Below, piece after piece: positions 24,701 through 34,584 of a stretch of DNA of 64,000 bases; within the stretch, counting starts at the first letter, position 1, and each line of letters opens with the position of its first letter. The stretch covers positions 62,001-126,000 of the forward strand of contig LATX02000123.1 in NCBI GenBank assembly GCA_001466705.2, read 5' to 3'. Position numbers and translations under genes: made by a program. The notes under the pieces are model-generated. The model saw nothing but the letters and a program-made list of their open reading frames with translations, was not told the origin of the DNA and made no database searches. Source of the DNA: Moniliophthora roreri. Lineage: Eukaryota > Basidiomycota > Agaricomycetes > Agaricales > Marasmiaceae.

Positions 24701-25443
24701 TGTTCTTCGCCGCACTATTAGCTTTACCCGTGCTCATTTCATTCTAGCTTATGCTTTCTGGAACGACCGAAAAGATAATCGAGCGCGCCTTTCGTGCTGC
24801 CTTGGCAGAGATGGGTAGCTATGTCGCGTGTGCAAAGGGTCCCACAACCGGCGCAAAAGTGAAAGCTTGGGCGGTGGAGAACACAATATCTCTTTCATGG
24901 CGTATCGGACGTGCTGCGGCCCTCTGCCGGGCCGAGAACAACGTTGACTACGTAGCCGACGCCATCATCAATCAAGTCGGCGGTCCAGAAGCCTCTAAGG
25001 TCTTATTCAAAGGCAAGATTGTCGGCGTCGAGAGAAAGACAGTGAAGGGGCATGTGTATGGAGAAGTGATCATCGGCGCTGCTGATGTGTCTGGGAGTGG
25101 CTCTGGAAGTGAGGAGAATTTCAAGGGTCAGCTGAAGATTCCATTCAAGAACGAGAACGTTCTTGCTGTGAGGGTTGATGAGGACGGTAAGGAGGAGATT
25201 GTCGCTAGCGTCCCGGATCTCATTTGTGTATGTGATGCGTCGAGCGGAGAGGCTATTGGTACACCGGAGTACCGTTATGGACTCTTGGTATTTGTCCTCG
25301 GGATACAAGGCTCTGAGAAGTGGACATCAATTCCTAGAGGGTTAGAGATTGGTGGACCTAGAGCTTTTGGGATGGATGTGGATTACAAACCTCTGGGCAC
25401 GTTTAAGAAGCCCCGGAGCGTCATAGAGGAGTTTAGTTCATAG
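21789..25443 (+). CDS. hydantoinase/oxoprolinase-DUF917 fusion protein
   Basis: ATP-dependent hydantoinase/oxoprolinase-family enzyme that probably opens hydantoin, oxoproline or a related cyclic amide in the cytosol. The start ATG at 21789 runs into LRIGVDVGGTNTDAVLLDP once the introns at 21843-21896 and 21959-22010 are removed. The Hydant_A region continues with HKSPTTANPSEG, GTTHFINAVVE, ERENAAILNAS, RTFNSGPTNSMCGA, VVDIGGTTTDVG, GLGGGSIV and LLVGGGAV. A C-terminal DUF917 domain begins near ISCGCYILGTGGGGTPYP and continues with VIDLEIGGGNG and MNIPTIDGDWMGRAYP. Fused arrangements like this are known in fungi. All exons (about nine) join in frame and I see no lesion. It sits divergent from an NCS1 permease pseudogene. 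Confidence 0.9.
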
Positions 25444-25544
25444 ACGAAGATGCTTCATACCATTAACTAGCTTATTGCCATATCTATGAAGTAGTAAGAA
25501 CGCATTTATGTAGACAGCTAATTGAACTGTATTGGAGAATATCG

Positions 25545-26935
25545 TTAACACTGAGTGTTTTTGTAGACATCCCTAGCGAAGCACTGAAATCATCAAGGGT
25601 TAGGGGCGTGCATGTCGAAAGGGCAAGCAAGCTTACACTATAACTGGCTGCGTTCCGAGCGGAATCAGTCGGGTTCAATGCCTTCGCATTTGAGCAACTA
25701 CCCTGGGTGACATCTGCCCGGCTAGAGGTAACATGAGACAGCTGCCAGAAATTTAATTTTCGGGGCGGAATGATAGAAAACAGACACACCTCATGCAAAA
25801 TAGTTCCTCCGCGTATACCTTTGGTGCTTCCCGCGCAAAAAGCTTCGAGACTCACGTAATTGAAGAAGGGTGGGCAGACGTAGATCTATCACCCGGACAG
25901 TCAGAGATGAGGGTATACAAATATAAGTATGTGGCATACGTGGGGACTTCCACTCCAACGGTAAGCGATTACACCCGAGCTACAAGATGTCGCACATTGG
26001 AAACTGGGAGGGACATTCAGCCGTAACCTCGCATTCCTCGTATCCATGTACCTACTTTCTCGGAGAATCCGATTCGTGGATAATCTTGTCATAAACACCT
26101 TGAATTGTACCAACTGAAGAATTCTTCCAGTAGGTCAGATACAAAGCATCCTGATCACCAGTATTGCCGATGTAGTTGTAAGCCGTATTGGCTAGGAGTT
26201 GAGCTTCCGCGTAACTAAAAAAAAACACATTAGTTGAAGGAAGAGAATAGAACAAGACCGACTCACGCTTGGTCCATCAATGCCGCTTTGACCGGGTCAC
26301 TGCATACATTATTCATGCGTGTGTCAAGGACATGCCTGGCAGCAGGGTGCACAGGGCCTGCGACCTTGACATCGAACGCATGAGATTCTACCACAGGGGC
26401 TACAGAATTCGCAGTGAAGAAATCAACCACAGGTTCGAAATGGTACGATCCTTCTCCGGATGACGCAAAGTCATACAAGAAAGCGACTAGTGACGTTCAG
26501 ATTAGTGCTCAAATTTGAGAAAGAGACGATGGTAATACGGACCTGAATCATGTTTGACTTCGATGCTCCCGTGTGCGGGAACGACGGTGTAAGCAGAGTC
26601 ATTTGCATCCTCAGGAGAGGTGAACAACTGCAGATGGTCGAAAATCGGTATACATTCGCCAATGCTAGTCAAAAGAGACGTACCCTCATACCAACGAAAG
26701 GAACCTCGACGCCGTCCTTTGTGACGGTAAAGGCACGGGTAGGGAGGCTATCGTCGAGAACGGTGCCATATTTGAGCACCTTGACGTCCTCTGCTCCCAG
26801 GTTGGTGACAACGACAGTGAGCTTGAGGTTGTCAACAGAGGAGGTAGCAGGAGCAGACACTTTCACTTCCAAATTGCTATTGGCAGCAAAGGCGAAGTGG
26901 GAGAGGGTGAAGACGAGTAGAGCAGAAGAGAACAT
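25545..26935 (-). CDS. secreted deuterolysin-type zinc protease (M35)
   Basis: Secreted aspzincin endopeptidase for extracellular protein breakdown. The start ATG at 26935 gives a signal peptide (MFSSALLVFTLSHFAFA). The M35 pro-region follows (LTVVVTNLGAEDVKVLKYGT...SLPTRAF). The catalytic domain contains AYNYIGN, YDKIIHESDSPR, NFQCATSCSSGVIAY, IYVCPPFF, the zinc motif HELSH and the downstream Asp-containing NPTDSARNAASYS, ending DVYKNTQC at 25545. HELSH appears only after splicing, because an intron (25789-25742) separates HE from LSH. Cysteines fit the family's disulfides. About eight or more exons join in frame. It looks functional. Confidence 0.85.
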
Positions 26936-26971
26936 ATTGGCACGTTATTCTAAGGGTGTTCGATGCCAGAC

Positions 26972-26979
26972 CTTTTATA
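26972..26979 (-). promoter_or_regulatory. TATA box of the M35 protease gene
   Basis: The minus strand reads TATAAAAG, 37-44 bp before the ATG at 26935. It is a strong match and implies a short 5' leader. Confidence 0.65.
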
Positions 26980-28131
26980 CCCCATTCTCACTGCACAGTA
27001 GAGATCCGGCCATGCTAGAACTACGTAGAAGGGGTATTTGTGCCTTGTAAGAGGTACGAGGAAATGTAGGAAGCTGTCGTATGATGACATTTGCAAGCGT
27101 CTTGCCATTGGATAACCGTAGGAGTTCACCGCTGACGTAAAGTAGGCTTGCTAGACGATAACACAAAGGTCTAACTCTGAGTGCCGATGTTTAGTACAAG
27201 GTTCCTGACAGAAAACTCCAGCAGAGGGTGTCATTTGGGGTGTAGAGGATCCATTACTGTCGCATCCAACGCGTACAGGAATGACTTGGAAAATGCATTG
27301 GATGCATTCTTCGAATACGGTTCCCCTATTGCATCAAGGTTGCTTACCATCAAGTTTCGACATAGAAATCGCGGAGGGAAAAAGAGTCCGATACTGTGAC
27401 TCTGTCCGACGTCGTTTTATTCGATACTTAGGTGAGGCATGTATACCTCAACACCGACGGGTTTTCACCGAGCCGCCTCTTTATAATCCGAAATACTGTA
27501 CCTTGCTTTTAGACGCCACCGTTGTACACAGGCCCAGGATCCTCAGAGCTATACGGGTAAATTCTTGCTTAGGTACTTCCACAGTGGCCAACCGAGGCAA
27601 GTGTTCAACTGCATACATAGCCTTCTTGGATCCGGTTTGTGTCAAAACCTCAAGCAAACAAAAGCGCGCGTGTACGTAGTTTCCAAGAGGTTACAGCTGT
27701 CCTGTCGAATTCATTCATGATATACACTTTGTTCTAGCGTAGAAACGGGTGTTGCTTGGTGCGAGGAATGTAGAATGGAAGGAATCCCTAAGCGTTTCGG
27801 GGGTTTTTCGCGAGGCTCTTGATACAATAGACCTAGCGTAACCGCCTTATTCCTTGGTTGGGAGGGAGTGGGCGAGTACAAAAGAGTGAGTGTGGGAAGA
27901 TTACGTACACCAAATACCATCAAGCTAGCGCCCCGGCAAAATTTGGCATTGTTCTCTGGTTTTGAACAACAATGGGTCGGCGTATAAGAAAATGCAGAAC
28001 AAAACCCAAGAGTGGCCCATCTCCCCATCCTTCCCTTCAACCGCTAGTCGGACTTGTGTTTTCATTCTTTTCTGGATTTTCCAACTTCAACTTGTCCTTA
28101 CGAATCTCATTCACTCACTTGACGCCCAAGA
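26980..28131. other. intergenic
   Basis: Spacer between the divergent protease and SUR7-like genes. A 132-codon plus frame at 27281-27679 has no domain, no splice partners and unremarkable composition. No other element is recognised. Confidence 0.5.
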
Positions 28132-29075
28132 ATGATTGCTGGTCTCTCGAAAGCCGTTACCTTGTATCTTGCACCAGTTCTGGCTCTTACCGCCATCCTG
28201 CTGTCATTGTTTGCATATTTGGCACCGGTGGTGATGCTCCCAGATCGTGTCGCATTGTTGACAGTCACTCCATCGACTGCTCTGACGCAGCTTAATGGAG
28301 GGGCAACAGATGGTGCTAGCATCTTTATTGGGGCTCTTGGTGCGTATTTCACGTTGTTGGAGATTCATATGTGCGTACTGACCTCCCTGAACAGGTTCTT
28401 GCTCCCGTCCGAATCAAGGCGCGGAACTCAACTGCACCGCTCCCTCACTATCACCACAATATGGCAAGTGTATATCTTCCTGACATTTATCTCACTTTTT
28501 CTTATATGTTTTTACACCTCTTGCAGATCTCAGCGCACTCCCTGAAAGTGCACCAACACTACTTTTATCGTCACCTCCCGCGAGCTCCCCTGCCTTTATC
28601 GCCGTTGCACTTACCCTCTCCATCATATTCTTTTTCACCTTCACCCTGATCTCTTTCCGACACAAAATGGGAGAGAAGATGGCCGCTGCCCTCGACAAGC
28701 CAATGATTCACCGATTGTCTGCTTGGATCGGGTTCTTTGGTTTCTTCATTGGTTCGTCACTTTCTACTTCTTTCAACGACACAGACTCACCAACATGTGC
28801 TTTTATAGGTATCACCTCCTTCCTTATCGTCCGCATGTGGTTCGGAAAGGCTGTTGAGGATTTTAACAAGTCTATCATCCAAATGGGACGAGATGGCCCA
28901 CAATTCATTGCTAGCGATGGTAACGCCTTCACCAGTAAGCATTCTATTCCACTTCGCCATTCACTCAACTCGATCTGATTATCATTTTCTAGTGGTCTGG
29001 GTTGCATACGCATTTTATGCTGTGCCAGTGATCTGCTCCCTCGCAAAAATCAACGTCTCGCCAGCTGGAAAGTAA
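28132..29075 (+). CDS. SUR7/PalI-like four-helix membrane protein
   Basis: Tetraspan plasma-membrane protein resembling the SUR7/PalI (Rim9) family, which acts in eisosomes or alkaline-pH sensing. The start ATG at 28132 is followed by TM1 (YLAPVLALTAILLSLFAYLAP). A long extracellular loop with two cysteines comes next (SCSRPNQ...LNCTAP). Then come TM2 (FIAVALTLSIIFFFTFTLI), TM3 (WIGFFGFFIGITSFLIV) and TM4 (VWVAYAFYAVPVICSLA). The stop is TAA at 29075. Intron 28464-28526 uses a GC donor (GCAAGT); the GT a few bases further on would lead to a stop. The four-helix layout is visible; SUR7 versus PalI cannot be decided. Confidence 0.7.
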
Positions 29076-29320
29076 TCGGATTACTTACTGGTGATCCTTG
29101 CATACGATTTTTAACGCTTCATGGGGACTGTATAGCATTGGACATTGAACACTCATTGCACTTCTACTGTATTCTAGTCATTTCTCATAATACACTGTAT
29201 CGATACGTTCTCCACCACAGCCTGCGACGTGCTGCGCATATAAATTTTTTCAAAAACCTCGGGTCTTGAAACGACCCGCCAGAATCAGGTCACAGCTTCG
29301 TCGATGACGTGACTGCGGCC

Positions 29321-29327
29321 TTTATAA
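29321..29327 (+). promoter_or_regulatory. TATA-like element of SEC9
   Basis: TTTATAA lies about 33-39 bp before the ATG at 29360, with a TGACGTGAC motif just upstream (29304-29312). Confidence 0.5.
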
Positions 29328-29359
29328 CGGCTTGGCTCTCCACTAGAACCACACACAAA

Positions 29360-30582
29360 ATGCCCCTCCTCAAGCGCAAAGAAAAGAACCTGATTCCGCC
29401 CGTCGAGTCAGAGAAATATTCTTCTGCTCCGTCCAGTACATCTCGGAGCACCGGCTCTCCTTACCACACCAATGCATCCACGTACATTGCAAGCAGAGAT
29501 GGTGATTCATATAAATCCCAATCCAAAGTCGATCCATATGCCGATAACGACTACAACTACGACAAGTACAGCAGAAGTAATGGAATTGGCGATGTCTACT
29601 CTCGAGGTGACGCTCAATTGGATGTAGACCGTAATGAGTTGTTTGCTGGGTACAACCCCGAGAAAGCTGGCTCTGGGAGATTCTTTGATGGACCTGGTTT
29701 AGGCAGGGAGCCTGCGCCAGGGGAGGAGAATGATGAAGATGTGGAGGGGATCAAGCAGCAGACGAGGTTTGTCAAGCAGGAGAGTGTGAATTCGACAAGG
29801 AATGCGTTAAGGTTGGCGAGAGAAGCAGAAGAGACTGGCAGGGGGACATTGACAAAGTTGGGAGATCAGTCGGGTATGTATACCTATTCTTCTTTCGATG
29901 CTTGGACGCCGAATAATCAATTTGATCACTTTCAGAGAGGCTGGCGAACACAGAGATGCACCTTGACATGTCCAAGAGTCATTCACAGTATGCTTCGGAT
30001 AAGACAGATGAGCTGAAGAAACTCAACCGGTCGATCTTCCGGCCTGCTATTACCTTCAATAAGGATGCGAAACGCAGGGCACAGGAAGCGAAGATTCAAG
30101 AACGATATGAGGAAGAACGTTCGGAGAGGGAGAGAACGTTGATGGATGTTCGAGAGACCCAGAATCGTTTGGGACGAGCAGCTACCTATGGTCGCGGGGA
30201 TGACGAAGGAGATCTCCTTAGCCCCGACGGTGGCATGGGATCTGGTCGATTCAGGAAGACTGAGGAGCAGGGCCAGGCTCGACGGGCCGAGAACTCTCGT
30301 TATAGGTTCGAGGCGACAGCTTCCGACGATGAACTGGAGGATGAAATTGATGACAATCTGGATGAGCTATCGGAGGCTACCAAGAGGTTAAAGGCTCTAG
30401 GTATGGCTATGAGCGGTGAGCTCGACGCCCAGAATACTCGAGTCGACAATATCATTAGCAAGACGGATAGATTGGACATGAATCTAGCTAATGTCACACG
30501 CAGGGTAAGCATAGCTTCTTTTTGCGCTGTGTATATGTTTTGTCTTGCTGATCGTATTGCATCACAGCAAAAGAAATTCTAG
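29360..30582 (+). CDS. SEC9: Sec9/SNAP-25-type Q-SNARE
   Basis: Plasma-membrane t-SNARE contributing two helices (Qb and Qc) to the exocytic SNARE complex with syntaxin and synaptobrevin homologues. The start ATG at 29360 opens MPLLKRKEKNLIPP. A Ser/Tyr/Asp-rich N-terminal region precedes the Qb helix (residues from about QTRFVKQESVNSTRNALRLA, central Gln in GDQSERL). A charged linker (ERYEEERSERERT) leads to the Qc helix (NLDELSEATKRLKALGM...AQNTRVDNI). The protein ends RRQKKF at 30582 with no transmembrane segment, as expected. Three exons: the first join rebuilds GDQSERLANTEM and the second lies just before QKKF. No cysteine palmitoylation cluster is seen, matching yeast Sec9. Confidence 0.92.
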
Positions 30583-30916
30583 ATAGTTTTCTATGGTCAA
30601 TTTCATCCACCGGAAACGGGTTATCATCTACGTACCTATCTACTGTACTGCCGAGCTTCCCGCACTTGTTATATACCCATCTTGTACTGTGAATTGGACA
30701 CTATGAATTGTGCCTTGTACTTTGCGAACAATTGTGTCCTAGCAACGGTTCTACGGGAGTCATCAAAGAGTGTCACACAGGCGCCCACAGCCCCGATCGT
30801 GGGAATTTCGACCTGTGGGTCATCGCAAATTTGGCCTGCCGTCGGGGCCGTCATTGTCACACTTTTTATTACAACCACGACGTTCGCCTGGCTCAAGACG
30901 TCAGTTTGAAACCACC

Positions 30917-33440
30917 ATGTTCTCAAGTCCTACGCCAGCACCAGGATCGAGAACTCTAGCATCAAAGGCACTTCGCAAAGCAGGTCTTATCGACCAGGAT
31001 GCTCAAATGCGGGATGCCACGGACAAACCAGGCGGAAGAAAGGGCTCTTCAAGGATACGGTCACATCGACCTCGTGCAATCGATGCATACAAGGATTCAG
31101 GACCATCTCGAACGGTAAATATTTCTGCTCATAACTCATCGCCTTTTCGTTCTTGTAGGCTCGGATTTCAAGTCGTCGTCAACGCACTATGAATTGAATT
31201 CCCGGGCTCCCTCCTCCTCTTCTGCATTTGCTACGAACTAGCAGCTCATGTCCTCTTCGATACTCCAGCGCTCAAATCTGTCGCAAAATGGCACATCTGA
31301 CACAATATCTATCCGTGGCGCTTCCAATCGTCCTACACTAGTCGGTAGACTCAGACGAAATGCAGTTTCGAGTTCAACAACATCTCTTATCCCAGTCAGA
31401 ACATCTACACGGTCAAAAGTAGTCGGTGGAGTCGAGGCATGGAGGAGAGTTGTTCAGAAGCGGTGGAATCCAGAACAACGTCTTTTGGATCTAAGCGTGA
31501 GTCGTCGTAGATGCTGTACTCTCATGCTGCGGCTCATGTTTTTTTTTTTCAGAGTCTCATAGAAGATGAAATCGTAAAGACCAACAAGCTCCAACCACCG
31601 GGATATGGAGGAAGCGCTCGTGAAGCTGCCGTAATTTTTAAGCTGGCCAAGGAGTTGAAACCAGAAGTGAGTGGCGCGATAGTTTTTTTACCACTCTGAT
31701 TTCTTACTCTTTTTTGCAAAAGGTTCAATCCCTGGATTTGTCCAACAATAGGCTATCTGGACAAGATTTATCGTTACTTGGTCACTACCTACCCCATCTC
31801 CAGAATCTTTCTCTCCACAACAACAATATCCGAAAATATCAGGATCTCGACTCTCTCGCAGGGAAGAAGGACAAGTTGATGGCGTTGAGAGAGTTAATCT
31901 TGACCGGAAATCATTTGAGAGAGGAAGAGGTTGGCAAGGGGAAAGAGGAACACTTCACGCGGTACGACTGACCCTTACCTGACGTCGTTCATGGCTAATA
32001 ACATTTGCTCAACAGCGAAGTCACGAGAAGGTTTGCCTCACTCGCGGTTCTCGATGGAAAACGGATAAGCGCGATATCCTTCGATGTTCCTCAAGCTTCA
32101 ACATCATCAGCACCGCTAGAGAAACCCTCATCGACTACATTCCCGTTAGAAATGGGAGGCTCCTTAATAGTTGGAGTAGACCCTGCACTAATCACCACAT
32201 TCCTGATGCGGTATGGACTCTACTGCGCATAAGAAGCCTTTGTTCACGTTGCGTGTTATAGGTTTTTCTCATTTTTTGATACCAACCGACCTGCTTTACA
32301 AACCGTTTACGATCCCACCGCACGATATTCTTACGCCGTCAATACCACAATACCTGAACGCGCACGTGCCCAAGGCCTTCATAGCCGTCTACCAAATCAG
32401 AAGAAATTGGAATGGTCCCAATGGCTGACAAATTCCACGGGCGGATCGCGAAATCTGATGCGACTGGCTAATTCAGTAGAGAAACAGGAGCAAAGATTGC
32501 TCATTGGAGGACCAGCCATTGTAAACTCGTTACAAGGTTTACCACAAACACGGCATGATTTATCGGGACCCGCAGACAAATTCTCGGTCGACTGTTTCCC
32601 CGTCGCACACGCTGGCATTATGGGGTTGTTGGCGATTGTACATGGTGAATTTACCGAATGTGAGTTGACACGGTACGCCCAAAATAGACACTAGACTCAT
32701 GTTTTTCTTAGTACCCTCCGAGGGTCTACGATCATTCGACAGAACATTCATGCTTGTCCCTGCACCTGATAATTCTCCGTTAGTTCTTCGCGATTCCCTA
32801 CATCTTCGACTTGTTCTGATTCTTCTTTATAGCGCTAAGCTGAACGGCTGGGACGTTGTGATAATATCGGATCAGTTGATGATTCGCGGCTATTCAGGCC
32901 ATGACGCATGGAAAACGGGGCCAATGGTGGTGCAGCCTGACCCACCTCAACGTACCCAGTCACAACAAGACAAGGCTGCGCCCTTCAACGCGTCTTCGTC
33001 CCAAGGCCAAGAAACTCTACAATCAGGATTACCTCCCGATCAACAGAGCGCCTTGATGACAATTGTAAGTGATCCGTCACTTCCCCTTACTGTCGACATC
33101 GGCTAACGTATCATATTATAGCCGGAACCCCAGCGGTCACTGGTCGTTCAAGTATGCGCCCGAACGCGATTGAATGTCCGATTTGCAGTAGAGTGTCTAA
33201 CAGGGAATGGATGGGATTTAGAGAAGGCTATCGCGAACTTCAATGAAGTTAAGGTATGTATTAGTAGTTCTTGCTTGCTTGCCTGCCTGTCAGTGATACA
33301 CTTGGCTATCACACGTATATCCGAGCCTCGTGTTTCGGAGTGTGCGTTGGGTGAAATGGTGGCGAGGTGGTAATGTTTAGAATGGAACGTGTTTACTGAC
33401 TCGGTTTTAGGCCACGTTGTCCAACGACGCGTTCCTTTAG
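30917..33440 (+). CDS. MEX67: Mex67/NXF1 mRNA export receptor
   Basis: Carries mRNPs through nuclear pores with Mtr2/NXT. The start ATG at 30917 gives [14 protein letters not shown]. The basic N-terminal RNA-binding region continues across a long intron (about 31114-31243) into ...[20 protein letters not shown]. Leucine-rich repeats follow ([34 protein letters not shown]). The NTF2-like domain contains [31 protein letters not shown] and [13 protein letters not shown]-terminal TAP-C/UBA-like domain follows ([35 protein letters not shown]). The stop is at 33440. Domain order is complete and the exons join in frame. Confidence 0.9.
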
Positions 33441-34584
33441 CGTAGCCTTGAGGCTCCCATGTCTTTTGGAATACCCTCTTGGAACTCTAGAACGGAGAAC
33501 ATAAAAATAACATGTTCCGCTGCATCCCCGATTTAAACTATCCATACCACGACTTGTTGCCAGTCACAAACTTCTTTCTTCCGCGGAACAATCTTGCCCT
33601 ATTTTCATTATTCACATACTGAACGGTCGTCCGTGCATTGCAGCTACTAGTCCCAACTCGCTACACTTTCTTCTCCGTGTATACTTCAACATTCTGCATC
33701 ATACTATTATCCCGCCAGCATTTACAATATACGTATTTGTATTTGTATGACCAGTGAAGGATTTTAATAGGCATCCATCGTCGATCTTGCTTAAGCTTTG
33801 GTAGGAGTTCAAAATTGAGTCTCTTCTCTAATCTCGCTTCAGCGTTCGTCATCCTCGAGAACTTTAGTACCGACCCTCGTGCAAGTAGCACTCGCTGAGT
33901 CTAAAATGGGTGCATCCGGCGTAAACGCGGCTGTAACGAAAAAGGCAAGTTGAAGATAAGGTCATTTTTACGGTAATGGTCGCTTGTACAACTTCCCAGC
34001 ACCCTGCCGTTGCCAGCACTGCTTACAGTGCCAGTGATTTGGTTCTTTTGAATTTGGTATTCTCTACGTTGACCGAATCACACCGGGCCCCGGGGGTTCC
34101 TTGTCGTATGAGCATATGGACCACGGTGAGCTCATAAACTCAAACTCTTCGTTAGCCTAGAAATACTCTAACCTTCCATCGCAGGGGCTTTTCTGGTGTT
34201 GCAGGAGATAAAATCGGGTATGCCTCGAGGCGGATTCGGTTGCATTCAACTCCATGGACCACTTGCCAGTACGCCCAGGGTTGGATCTGTTAACTAATCG
34301 ACGAGTTTTTCCGGGCAGCTTCTGATTTCTCACCGTGCCTCGTTGCAGAAGCTCGTGTTCATTCCGATGTCAGATTTTTCGTACATATAGCGGATACAAG
34401 GCTGCCCTCATCGTCCTTCACGTCTTCCATTTTTTCATTCCACCTACAAGACTCATCGACAAACTACTCCTCCTTTCTCTTCTATCATTTTTTCTTCTTT
34501 TCCCTCTTTTCTCTTTCTACCTGTGTCACTCTTGGGTTTCCTTTTTTTTTTTGGTGTTGTATTTGCTAACAACGAACGGGAGTC
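33441..34584. other. intergenic
   Basis: Spacer downstream of MEX67. The last ~150 bp before 34585 form a long pyrimidine-rich (CT-rich) leader typical of highly expressed filamentous-fungal promoters. No gene is supported; a 76-codon minus frame near 33661-33891 is unsupported. Confidence 0.5.

Noticed and set aside
27281..27679. 132-codon plus frame upstream of the SUR7-like gene
   Set aside because: No recognisable motif or promoter and no introns consistent with neighbours; treated as intergenic.
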